Origin: Pyronema omphalodes
Lineage: Eukaryota > Ascomycota > Pezizomycetes > Pezizales > Pyronemataceae
Length of the DNA stretch: 64,000 nucleotides
Direction of reading: 5' to 3'
Assembly (NCBI GenBank): GCA_024516155.1
Contig: JAJJXM010000082.1
Location: forward strand, 124,001 to 188,000
Under the pieces are notes generated by a model. It was not told the origin of the DNA. It searched no databases and saw nothing but the letters and a program-made list of their open reading frames with translations. This document shows, in pieces, positions 12,048 to 23,685 of the stretch (its first letter is position 1; each line of letters opens with the position of its first letter). The position numbers and the translations under genes are program-made.

Positions 12048-15000
12048 ATGGCTGGGACGCGCCGTACAGCGCCAGCGAAGGCAGTGGCCACCCAGAAACC
12101 AGAGCCCACACCAAAACCAACGCGTGGGCGTCGTGCCGCTGCTGAGCCCGTACCAGAGCCGGAATCCGAATTAATACCCGAAGTCTCGAAACCTACCCGG
12201 CGCGGACGAGGAAAGAATGCTGCACCCGTAGAATCGGAAGAACCGATAGTTTTGGAATCGACAGCGAGGCAGATTGCACAAGAATTAAAGAAGAGGGAGC
12301 CGGTAAAGAAGGGAGTTAGTCAGACTCCAATAGCGAAGCCTGTTGGAAGAGGCAGGGGAAGGAGGGGAAAGGCTGCTGCCACAGAGGAGGAAGAACCCGT
12401 GGATAACGATTGGGCAAAGGAATTGGAACCAACAACGGAGAAAGTTCCGGAAGATGTGCCAGAATCTGTACCGGTAAAGAAAGGGAGAGGTGGACGCGGC
12501 CGAAAAGCTGCAGAGCCAGAGTCCGAGGTGATCCCGGAGCCGACGCCCGTACCGGAGGAGCCAATAGTTTCAGCACCGGCAAAGAGAGGACGTGGACGAA
12601 AAGCTACAGAGACTAAGCCTGAGCCTGAAGTAGTTCCTGAAATTCCGGCGGAGGAGCCAGCCGTACCGACCAAGAGAGGACGTGGCCGAAAAGCTGCTGA
12701 GCCAGAACCCGAGGTGATCCCGGAACCAACGCCCGTACCGGAGGAGCCGATAGTTTCAGCACCACCAAAGAGAGGACGTGGACGAAAAGCTGCGGAGCCT
12801 GAACCCGAACTTGAGGTAGTTCCGGAACCCGCAGTGGAGGAGCCAGCAGCACCAGTTAAGAGGGGACGCGGCCGAAAAGCCGCGGAGCCTGAGCCTGAGG
12901 TTGCTCCAGAGCCTGTAGCGAAGGAGCCAATAGTATCAGCACCAGCAAAAAGAGGACGTGGAAGGAAAGCTGTAGTGCCAGAGCCAGAGCCCGAGGTCAT
13001 CTCGGAGCCCACACCTGTACCAGAAGAGCCAGTAGCACCTGTAAAAAGGGGACGTGGTAGAAAGGTTATGGAGCCTGAGCCTGAGCCTGAGCCTCAGCCT
13101 GAAGTAGTTCCAGACCCTATAGTGGAGGAGCCAGTAGCACCTGCAAAGAGGGGACGCGGACGGAAAGCAGCTCCCGAACCGGTTAAAGAGCCCGTTCCTG
13201 AGCCAGAGGTTCCTGAAGAACCAGCAGTACCAGCAGTGCCAGCTAAGAGAGGCCGCGGAGGCCGTGGAAAGAAAGCTGTAGCTGCTGAGGCAACAGAAGA
13301 ACCAACCCAGGAGGAGGAAGTACCCATTGTTGAGGAGGAAGCTCTGGAACCACCAGCCAAGAAGGCGCGAGGACGTCCGAAGAAGGCAGAACCAGAACCG
13401 GTCGAGGTGCCTACGGTTGAGGATCTAGCACCACTCAAACCAAAGCCTACCGGCGGACGCAGAGCAAAAGCAAAAGCACCAGTAGTCGAGGCACCCGCTC
13501 AGGATCTAGAAGCTGTACAAGAGGAACCCGAAGAGACTCCTATTGCTGAAGATCTAACACCCCTGAAACCCAAACCAACTCGTGGACGAAGGAAAGCAGT
13601 AGTAGTGGAGGAGCCTGTTGCTACTGTACAGCCAGGACCCATTGAGGAGCCTGTTGAAGCTCCGGCAGCTGAAGATTTGGCCCCACTAAAGCCGAAAGCA
13701 ACTCGTGGACGAAAGGCGAAGGTGTCAGTCGTTGCTGAGTCGATCCCGGAACCGGAGCCCTTACAAGAGGACCCAGTGGCAGAGGATATTCCTACTGTTG
13801 AAGATCTTGCACCTCTGAAACCAAAACAAACCCGTGGACGAAGAGCAAAAGCAACAGTGGTTGAGGAGCCTGTTCCAGAGCCACAACCTACGGAAGAGCC
13901 TGCCGATATTCCCACTGTTGAAGATTTGGCACCACTAAAACCCAAGCCAACTCGTGGACGGAGAAAAGCAGCAGTAGTGAATGAGCCTATGACCATTGTA
14001 CAGCCAGAACCCATTGAGGAACCTGTCGAAGCCCCGACAGCTGAAGATCTGGCCCCATTAAAGCCAAAGGCAACTCGCGGACGAAAGGCGAAGGCATCAA
14101 TCGTTGCTGAGCCCATCCCGGAACCGGAGCCTATACAAGAGAATACCGTGGAAGAGAATGTCCCTACTGTTGAAGATCTCGCACCTTTAAAGCCTAAAGC
14201 AACCCGTGGACGCAAGGCAAAAGCACCTGTAATTGAAGAACCTATTCCAGAGCCAGAACCAGTAGAAGAGCCCGCGGCCGAGATACCATCAGCCGAGGAT
14301 TTGGCCCCTCTTAAGCCCAAGCCTACTCGAGGTCGCCGAAAGAAGGCTGAGGAGCCTGTTACAGAAGTTGAACAACCAGCGGACGAGCCAGAGGTCTCGG
14401 CTACTGAAGATCTTGCACCACTTAAGCCCAAGGCTACTCGTGGCAGACGGGCAGCAAAGGCAGCTGAGGAGCCAGAGAATCCCGCAGAGCAGTTGGAAGC
14501 AGTAGTTATTGATTCCCCCGCTTCTGGGCGGCCATTTGTCTTTAAGAAACTGGGCGGTGTAGTAGCTACCCCAGCTTCGACACCTGCTCGTCCAAGTCGT
14601 AAGGCCAAAGGAAAGGCTGATGCCACCCCTCTTAAGCCTGCGGAACCTGTGGCTACTCCGGCAACGAAAGCAACTCCGGCAACGAAAGCAACTCCGGCAA
14701 CGAAAGCAACTCCGGCAACGAAAGCAACTCCGGTAACGAAAGCAACTCCGGCAACGAAAGCAACTCCGGCAACGAAAGCAGCTCCGGCAACGAAAGCAAC
14801 CTCGGCGACGAAAGCCACTCCGGCGACGAAAGCAACTCCGGCGAATAAGAACAGGTCAACACCAGCTGCACAAACCGCGAAAGCTAGAACTCCACGATCT
14901 GTGGCAGTCGCAGTTGAGGTTTGTCAAATTCTTACAGGTTTACCTAGTTTTTATTAACGATTATGATAGATCATCTCCCCAAGAAGAGACAAGACTACTC

Positions 15001-18000
15001 CCATCTCCACTGCCAAGGCTGCTTCTGCAAGCACCAGCAAACGCTCATCTGCTAAACGCAAGAGGGATGAACTGGTAGGTTTATCAAGTTTGTATTTTCA
15101 TATCTAGTGATCTAACTTTTATAGGCTGAGACTAGCACACCTGCACCTTCAAGACTTCTGTCTACAGTGGTTGAGCAGTCTCCCCTAGCTGATGCTGAAC
15201 AGCCCATGGAAGACCAACCGGAAGCACAGCAAGAACAGTCTCTTGAAGAGACTGAAGCCACCACTGCAGATATTGCAGCACCAGTACAGATTGATCAGAA
15301 TTCCGTAGAGGCGGATATTGCAGCACCAGAGCAGATTGACCAGGATTCAGCAGCAGTGGAAGTACAAGCAGAAGCCATCACAGAAACTGCTGAGATTGAA
15401 GAGTCTCAGCCGGAGGTTGTCGAAGAGCCCACATCTATCAAAGAGCCAGAAATCATCGAGGAGCCGGAAACCATTGAACAGCTAGAAATCATCGAGGTGC
15501 CGGAAGCCACTGAGCAGCTAGAAAATGTTGAGGAGCCTGAACATTATCAGAAGCCCGACGAGATTGACGAACCCATGGAAGCCGAAAAGCTGGAGGACGC
15601 GGAAAAACTTGAGGGTGCTGGAGAGCCCGAGAAACTTGAAGACGCGGAGGTCGTCGAGGAATCATTGGAACAAGATGAAACCATGGCCGAAGCCCCAGTC
15701 GATACAGAATCATCAGATATCACCGGAATCCCCAGCACTCCTCGCCACCCAGCACTGACTCTTCAGACACCCCAGGCTGCTTTGAGAACACCCGTTGCTA
15801 GCTTTACACCCGTCAATGCACCATCAGCAAGCCCATGGGTAGGAAGTTCCATCGAAGAATTACCCGCCGTTCCATCGCCCATGAAATCAACTTCTCGGGT
15901 ACCCAACACCCCCATCAAGGTTTTTAGCCCTGGAACTGCTACTGCTCCAGGGTCAGTCAAGTCTATTGCAGCAACCCCCGCAAAGTCATCAATTATCGAG
16001 GATGCCAGGCAATTTTTACAACTTTCTCCTGCCACTTCTCGAATTTTAGCAGGAGATGCACAGAGCCCTATTAAGCACTCAAGCCCTGCTGCTAGCCCTT
16101 TGGGAATTCATTCGTCGCCGCTCGGGATTTACTCTATGGCTTTGCCCCCGAGCCCTCTTAAGCGCTCATATGATGAGTTCCTGGAAGACAATGACGACCA
16201 AGAGGAGGCTCAAGTTCAAAAGCAAGAGGAGATTCAGTATGAGGAACAGGATGAGGTTGAGCTCCCCGGTCCCCGGGATAAAGCAGCTATGGATAACGAC
16301 ACGCCCATGACTGGTCAAACAGATCCATTAACTATTGCCTCTTCAGACCGCAAGGGCAAAGCAAAGTTCGGAATGGACCTCTCTAGTCCGGCTAGGAGTA
16401 CCCGCCAGGATGCTCTATTCCATGACGAAGCGTCAACTATCGGCATTCACGGAATGGCTCTCCCATCAAGTCCTATTAAAGATACACCAAAGGCAAAGAG
16501 TTCTTCTCCTGCCAAATCATCTGTGACTAGAACTGGGCCAAGGCCTGTAGGCTTCGATTCTCTTTTTGATGATACTTACAGTTTGAGCCCTGTTAAGCTT
16601 CCTGCTGGGCAGATTTTGCCTGATTCCGAGGATGAAGCAGAGAAAGAACCTGAAGAGGCTGTTGGATCACAGGAGCAAGAAGTACCAGCTCACGAGACAC
16701 AAACCACCGAAGAGGCCACCCAAGAGGCCACCCAAGAGGCCACCCAAGAGGCCACCCAAGAGGCCACCCAAGAGGCCACCCAAGAGGCCACTCAGGAGGC
16801 CACCCAAGAGGCAACCCAGGAGGCCACCCAGGAGACCACTCAGGAGACCTCTCAGGAGACTACCCAAGAGACTACCCAAGAGACTACCCTCACTGATGTT
16901 CTACTAACCCAGGGATCTTTTGTTGAAAAGGGGCTAGATATCGAAGAAGCCACTCAAGAGGTTAAGCAGAGTGAAAGCTTATCAGTTCACGAATCTTTGG
17001 TGGAAACGGAGATAGATGTCGAAGAGGTCACCCAAGGGACCGGCCAGACTGCTACTTTACCAGTCCAGGAGTCTTTTGTCGAAAAAGAGCTAGATAATGA
17101 AAAAGCCACTGAAGGGGCCAAGCAGAGTGAAGGCTTATCAGTTCATGAATCTTTGGTGGAAACGGAGATAGATGTCGAAGAGAACGAACAGACTAGTACT
17201 ATACTAGTCCAGGAATCTTTGGTTGAAAAGAAACCAGAAGCTGAAGATATTGCCGAACCCGCTCGCGAGCGAGAATCATCTCCAGTGAAAGAAGCCCCTC
17301 CTGCATCCGCAGTGAGGCCTCTTATCTATCAAAGTTCACCGGCAACGAATGCTTCGCCTTCCAAGAGACCTGTTGGCTTTGACTCGCTTTTTGACGACTC
17401 TTACAGCCTAACTCCCGTTCGAATCCAGCGGGCACAATCTCCCGAACCATTTTTGGATATGGTTGAAGATGCCGTCAGCACCGAAGTTGATACTCAGGAA
17501 ACTGCTTCCACCGAGATTCTCGAAGAGCCACAAGGAAAGCCTGATTCTGCTTCACCACAAAAAGTGCCTCTCCTTCACACTTTCAATGCTATGTTGCCTG
17601 AATCTTCGACTACAACCCCGATAAAGCAGTCGGCGAAAAAGCCTTTGTTGCCCGGTCCTTCGGCTAGAAAACATGATCAAAGTAGCCCCATCAAGCAAAC
17701 TCCAAAGCTTGCAACTACTGCCCTGTCAATGACGGAGGCTTCGAGCCCTATTCCTTCAAGCCCTGCGACTGTTCTACCCGTATCTTCATTCGGTGATGGT
17801 CCTATGTCCAGCCCTACAAAGCATATCTCGCCTGAGAAAGCACAAACCGCAGTTGGATCCTCGTTCAGTGAATCTGGGTTTAACTTGAGTCCCGTCAAGT
17901 TGACTCCTCTCAAGGACAGTATTGGAACTCCTGCTACGACTTCGAAGAATGTTGCCCCAAGCCCCAGTCCTGTCAAACAAACACCATTGCTTCAATCATC

Positions 18001-20890
18001 GCCAATTACTTCATTCGTTGACGACGATGGTACCGGCGGGTTCTCCATGGAATTCTCGGCCATTGCACCGCCCAGTGCAACCACCCCCAAGGGTAGAAAA
18101 CTTGGACCTGTCAAGTCAACGCCTCTCCGACGATCTTCGGGCATCTTTTCCGACGACGGAACGCCATCTATCCCTATGTCTGCCGGCTCTTCTCCAGGAA
18201 GACCTTTTGGTGGATCCTCAGGTATTGCTTTGCGCCAAATGGGAATTCAGTCTAGTCCCGTGAAGCGTCCTCAACAGCCTTTTGGTGGCTTTGCATCCGA
18301 CATTCCTTCGAGTCCGCCTGTGTCTGCTCCCATTAGATTCGGCCAAATGCTCCCTGATGATGATGTCGAAGAGGAGATTATTTCACCTGTCCCCACTGAG
18401 CGTGAGGTAACTCCGGAACAGCAACTTGCGGTTCCTGAATTACCTTCTTCACCACTGAAGTCTCTCGCTTCTCCCAAGAAGGCGGCTGTCTCACCGATGA
18501 AGACCTTTTCTTCCCCTAAGAAGGCGCCGGCTTCTGTTAAGAAAGCTGCAACTCCCTCACCGAGGAAGGTCTTGGCTTCACCCACAAAAGCCGGTCCATC
18601 TAGATTCGAGGTTCCCACTCCTGACCTGCGTCCTGGTGAAGCACTGGATCTCATGTCCTCTCCCTCCAGAAGACAGCGTCTGGCTTCGCCCTTCAAGGAG
18701 GCTGCTGCAGATATCACAGGCGATTCTGCTGCCTTTAGCCCCATACGCCTGAGTCCCTTGAGGCCTGCTATTGAGCGCCCTCAAAACCCGACGCCTACCA
18801 AGGCAGCTGGCGACTGGGAGTTACCTGTACCCAGCAGTTCTCCTCCCAGAATGCCTGGGCAAGAAGTCACAGAACAGGAAGCTGTAGAACAGGACGCCAC
18901 AGAGGATAGCTGGTTCCTGAGATCTAGCAGTCCCTTCGATGATCTCCTTCCTTTCGGCTCACCCCAGAAGCTACGTTCCCCCGAGAAAGCTACTCCTAGA
19001 AAGCGTGCCGGGTCACCATTGAAGGCCGAGGTCCCTGTTTTTGATCAGTCCGGGATTGAGCCAGAGCAGCCCAAGACTCCTCCCAGTGCAGTCAAGAAGT
19101 CGCCGAAGCGACGATTGAGCTACATTGAGGTTCCACAGGCAGGAGAAGATGGCCCATCTACACCTCCTGCAAAGAGACTAAAGGAAAACGTTGAGGTGGC
19201 CCCCGACTCCATCACTAGGAAGCGATATGGAAGGAGAGTTAGCACAAGTTTGGCGCAGATGGCCAATGAGCCGCTGTTCGAAGAACTCAAGACGATAGCT
19301 AAGGGCTATCTTGTGAGAAAGATGATTGCCAACCATGAACCAATTCCAGAACCTGTTGTTGAAAGTGTACCGGTTTCTGATGATTCCGAGTCCCTTGGTA
19401 CTTCAGATGTTGAACGGAGCGAGGAATCACCTGAAAAGACAGAGAGTGACGATGTGGATGAGAGGGAAGAGGAACAGGAGAATGTGGTTGAGGGAGAGAA
19501 GGAGCAGAAGAATGAAGAGAAGGAGCAGGAGAATGAAGAGAAGGAGCACCAAGAAACACAAGTGGCTCAGCAGGCAGCGGTGGTACAAGAGAAGACGTTG
19601 GTACAAGAAGTGCGCAAGGTACAAGAGGTACACGGAGTGACAGTCGAGAACGCCATCACTGAGCAGATAGAGGGAAAAGAGGAAGTCATGGGGCAGCAAA
19701 TCCAGGTTCCCATGCCTAAGGAGCGAGAGGAGGTTACGGAGCAGCAAGTCGAGATTTCCGCGCCTAAGGAGCAGGAAGAGACCAACGAGCAGCCCAGCGA
19801 ACAAACAAAGACTAGCATTGTCGACGCTTTCCTTAAGAAGCACGATGATAAGATCAAGGCAAAGCCTATTCGTTCGTTCCTTCCAGCTCCTGTCAGCAGA
19901 GTAAGTTACATTTCCACTTCCATTCCACCTACCGTACCCATTTTAATCACGCTAACAATTACAGCTTCCGAAATTTGGATCTTCCATCGCCGGCCCTTCC
20001 TCCCTGCCAGTTTCAGCTTCTTCGTCACTCCCCGTTTCTGGTTTCTCTTCAGTTCCTCCTCCCCGGGTGATAAAGAAGCCAGCGAAATCCTCCGCGATTG
20101 TTCGTCTCGCAACCCCTGAGCCGGCGCTACCGCCCTCATCTAGCCCTTTTTCACCACAATCCGCCATTACATCATCTCTTCCCAAGCGTAAGGCAACCAC
20201 CGACTCACCTGCATCCCCCGCCAAAAAGATGAAATCAAAGTCTGGCGCGACCGATGAACCAGGTGCGCGAAAATCTTCTCGCGCCAAGCCTTCTGGAATT
20301 CGCCCTCCTACGATCTCTCTCAAGCCTATCACTCAGCGTCCAATTGGGGGCCCCGTGACTTGGGAAACAATGACGGACCGCGAAAAGATGGATACTGTCA
20401 AGAAGAATACCCAGAAGAACTGTGTACCCGCCGCGCATACGCGTGAGGTCCAACGGATGCCGATCCCTAGGCCACCTTCGCCAAATGCAAAAACCCAGAC
20501 GCGCCTTGCTGCGGAGTCAAGGAAGAAGAGGAATCAGTACTTTAAAGAGACCGGCATTGAGCTAGGACCCGGTGATGAGTTGGGTGATGAACCCAAGCTT
20601 TTGACACCACCCAAGAAGGGTGTTCGATGGGAGTCGCCATTGGAAGCAGGGTTTGAGGATGAGCTGGAAATGCACAGCCCATCTGCCGCTAAGACGCATG
20701 TTGTTGATAAGGGATTGGTGAAGAAGGATCAAGCTGTGGGTATTCCTATCCCCCGTAAATCAAAAACATTTTGCTAATGATTGCATAGCCCGTTTTGGAT
20801 AAATTTGGAAATATCTTGGGTGCTAGTCCGATGAAAAGTGGATCGCCAAAAGTAATCAAGAAGGTGCTCTATAAAGGGGAAAAAGAGTAA
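12048..20890 (+). CDS. Giant repeat-rich nuclear-type protein with AT-hook-like and S/T-P-x-K motifs
   Basis: Five exons: 12048-14918, 14970-15074, 15125-19900, 19965-20735 and 20789-20890, giving 2874 residues. All four introns are phase 0 and 50-64 nt. For the last intron the frame forces a GTGGGT donor, since the nearby GTAAAT would lead to a stop. Residues 1-400 carry repeated KRGRGRKA blocks and one RGRPKK, close to AT hooks. Residues about 450-830 repeat a unit built on EDLAPLKPK-TRGR. A TPATKA array (869-933) and a QEAT array (1522-1580) follow. From about 1190 on there are more than thirty sites of the type SPIK, SPVK, TPLR, SPKK. The motif RPVGFDSLFDD occurs twice (near 1465 and 1740). 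The C-terminus has a conserved-looking block (GGPVTWETMTDREKMD) and KKGVRW, which fits the PP1-docking RVxF pattern. I do not recognise the family. Composition suggests a DNA-associated, CDK-phosphorylated nuclear protein; that is inference. Confidence 0.85.
14655..14844 (+). repeat. 18-bp coding minisatellite (TPATKA)n
   Basis: About ten and a half copies of an 18-bp unit, ACTCCGGCAACGAAAGCA, nearly identical at the DNA level and in frame in exon 1 of the giant gene. Near identity indicates recent expansion or homogenisation. Confidence 0.93.
16712..16889 (+). repeat. 12-bp coding minisatellite (QEAT)n
   Basis: About 15 copies of a 12-bp unit GAGGCCACCCAA encoding Glu-Ala-Thr-Gln. The first seven copies are almost exact; later copies drift to GAGACTACC and GAGACCTCT (QETT, QETS). 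Copy identity falling in one direction suggests growth at the 5' end. Confidence 0.93.
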
Positions 20891-21831
20891 ATGTAGTGTG
20901 TGAAAAAAGTTCGAGCATGAAGAGAATGTGATGGAAACATAAGAGTAATTGTATACATAGACGATGAGTATGTGATGCATTTTTGTCCTTTTTGACAGTT
21001 TTGGATAATCTTTTTTGGATGGATGAAAGAGGAATGAATGCACATGTTGTCTTTATAGGGCGTTTTTAGGAAGGGTGTATCTTTTTGGTCGGACAGGGAA
21101 TGATTAGCCGTGGTATCAGATTAACATGTATTTTCGTGCATCTTGTATGTTGAATAGCGCCCGGCAATAGGTTAACTTTTTTATGATAATCAAAGGTCAT
21201 TATGATTTTATCACCCAAAAATGCTTCCAGCCGTGTTAAAATGAATCCAGCGCCAACATAAATACTTACCCAGACAGGTCACCATGCGTGCCTGATTGTG
21301 ATGCGCTGTGCCAAGTCACGTGACTGGTTTTGGCTCCCGCTGCTCAAGTCCACGACCCTAAGCCCTACTCTCCCACTAGCACGGCATCATGAAGGTACAC
21401 AGCCGGGCTTCGATCTTGAGTTATTCGGAGTGGAACAAGTGGTAGAGGATCAAGTGCGCAGTTGTCTTGGCAGGGCGTACGACGACGCGCGCCGCAATGC
21501 CTCGCACGCCTTATGTTGATTTCCCTTATTCTCGACTTCATACCTGAGAATGCTATTGACTTTGGTCTCGGATTTGTGAATCTTTAGTATGCTACCCGTT
21601 ATAACTTGCTGTGTCTTGTGCCCCCTCTCCAAGAACCTCATGCGAAAGTGCGCACTGCTGACCTTGCGAGGCTTTGATTTGGTGCGACATCGCTGTTGTG
21701 TGTGTCAGGTCAAGCGCTGCGGTGCGGAGCTTCTCAGCCTAGTTGCGAAGTAACAATCAGCTTAAAAGCATCCATTCGATCATGTCGGATTCTCGCCTTC
21801 TTGATCTGTGCTTTTCATCTATCTTGACATA
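20891..21831. other. Intergenic region
   Basis: About 0.9 kb: the 3' UTR of the giant gene, a T-rich stretch, and the promoter side of the zinc-finger gene. I see no supported gene in it. Confidence 0.5.
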
Positions 21832-23685
21832 ATGCTCCTCTCCCAACCGACGCACGAGTCATTTACTCGAACTCCACGAACTGCACGCTACGGTCCGCAA
21901 CAGTCGGGGTTAGCTTCCGTGTCGCAACCCCACCTCGCGCAGCCTCTTCGCCGAAGCTCTGGCCTATCTGATTGCGAAGAGGAACCTGAACATGATATTC
22001 AAACTTCGACAAGCCTCTTGGTAAGTTTGGAGCAGGAACCTCAACCATCGCGCCGCAGCTAACAGCCGAGTGTAGCCGACCGTCAACCCCGCCTTAAAGC
22101 TCGAAACCCCCGAGCTCGACATAGAATGGCCTCAAGGAAACTCTGAAACATATGATTGTCCTATATGCTTCCTCGTACATGATACTTTAGAGGGACATAT
22201 ATGTCACCTAGATGCACACGACAAGTTCATGTGCAGTGGTGCCGTGCACATCTGTGTGCACTGTCAGCAGCCCTTTCCCAGAATCCGCACTCTGATCCGG
22301 CACATCTCCACGGAACACTCAACCGTAGGAAATGGTGGAATTACCAATACAGTCAGTGCTTGGGAGTTTTTATCTTTTAGTCGACGACACCTTCCTTGGT
22401 GGAATTCACTTTTGGATCTGGACATAGATCGTCCAGAAAATGTGTGCGAGCAGAATACGGCCTTTGAACATCTAGCGGCGGGATGTTCAAAATGCGGTAG
22501 AGTAATTCGTTTATTTCAGCTAGGAAGTGTAGGAAAGATATTTGGACAATGGGTACTTCACATGATGAAGGTAGTTAACTCAAATTTCATCCAATTCACG
22601 GCTTTACTTTTGCACCGTACTTACCAGTCCTATAGTGTCACAGACTTCGTAAACAGCGGTTATCCCAAATATCCACAGTCGATCGATGGCTATCGAGCAG
22701 TTCTGAAGACGAGGGGATACCCGAGGACATTATCATGAAAAACGCAGCTAGCCTCTCTTTCCCCTCACCGGCCTCTGAATGCTCTAGTACCTGGCCCGAG
22801 CCCGACGACGATGCTGTCAGTGTCTGTGACTCAACAATGTCCACATCAGTAGCCAGCAGCAGAACCTCTCTACACGAGGATATGTTCCACGAAGACGAAG
22901 ACAACCTAAGCTCCAGTGGCCGCATATCACCTTGGCAACCGAACGGTAAAACATCCGGCTCAAGCCCCAAAACATCACACACAAAACGAAAAGAAAGCCT
23001 TCGGCTACATAGGCGAAGAGAACCAGTACCAAGACCAAGACTAGCAGGAAAGGTTATTTATCCATGTACCTTTTGCATGTCCGCCTTTTCAAATGTTGGA
23101 AACGCACGGCGGCACGACCGAGAAGTACATTTTGAAACAGAACGGTACATATGTGGCTCTTACACTATTGAGGATGACAGTGGAAAGGCATGCCTTTACT
23201 GTGGAACGCCATATAATCTCGTCAAAAACGAGGACGGTTACGTAAACCAATACGGTTGTGACTGTGCCGAAAATGCAGTAAGCTGTCGCTCAAAGCCGAT
23301 TGAAGACCGTACCTTCTATCGGAAAGGACACTTTACGCAACACCTAAAGCGAGCTCATGGAATATCTCAAGCCCCAAAAGGATTTCTAGTCGGTTCAAAG
23401 GCGGTTGTTAATGGATTCAACTTCCCCCAGAAATCAAGATGTGGTTTCTGTAACGCTAGCTTCACTTCATGGCAAGACCGAACAGAGCACATCGAAAAGG
23501 AGTTTAAACACGGTCGAAAGATGGAAGAGTGGAATGGAGATTGGGGATTTGGACCGGAGTGGGCAGACAAGCTTAAAGGTGCTATTCTTCCGATGGAACG
23601 GGAGGATGTTCAGTTGTACCGAAAGAGGTTGTCCTATTGGCAACCTCATGGATATAGAAAACCCGCTTGGTTAGAACCTTCATAA
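21832..23685 (+). CDS. C2H2 zinc-finger protein, probable transcription factor
   Basis: Three exons: 21832-22020, 22076-22570 and 22636-23685; 577 residues. Introns are 55 and 65 nt, phase 0, with GTAAGT and GTAGTT donors. Zinc-finger-like segments: Cys91-Cys94 with following histidines; C123-C126-H139-H144 (HICVHCQQPF, then RHISTEH); C372-C375-H388-H393 (YPCTFCMSAFSNVGNARRH); a loose Cys-rich stretch with KACLYC and QHLKRAH near 405-470; and C497-C500-H513-H520 (RCGFCNASFTSWQDRTEH). The last finger runs into KMEEWNGDWG, a pattern I associate with fungus-specific C2H2 regulators. Between fingers 2 and 3 lies a Ser/acidic linker with KTSHTKRKESLRLHRRRE, a likely nuclear localisation signal. 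DNA-binding function is inferred from the fingers; the target is unknown. An additional upstream exon cannot be excluded. Confidence 0.83.

Noticed and set aside
13499..14818. 439-codon open frame antisense to the giant gene (and similar ones at 12320-13012 and 13094-13438)
   Set aside because: These mirror the Pro/Glu/Lys/Ala repeat codons of the sense strand; the translation is a Ser/Gly/Phe repeat produced by codon periodicity, with no independent signal.
16593..16907. PPKRPPKR and LGWPLGWP repeat proteins in alternative frames of the QEAT array
   Set aside because: A 12-bp repeat keeps every frame open; only the QEAT frame continues the large protein on both sides.
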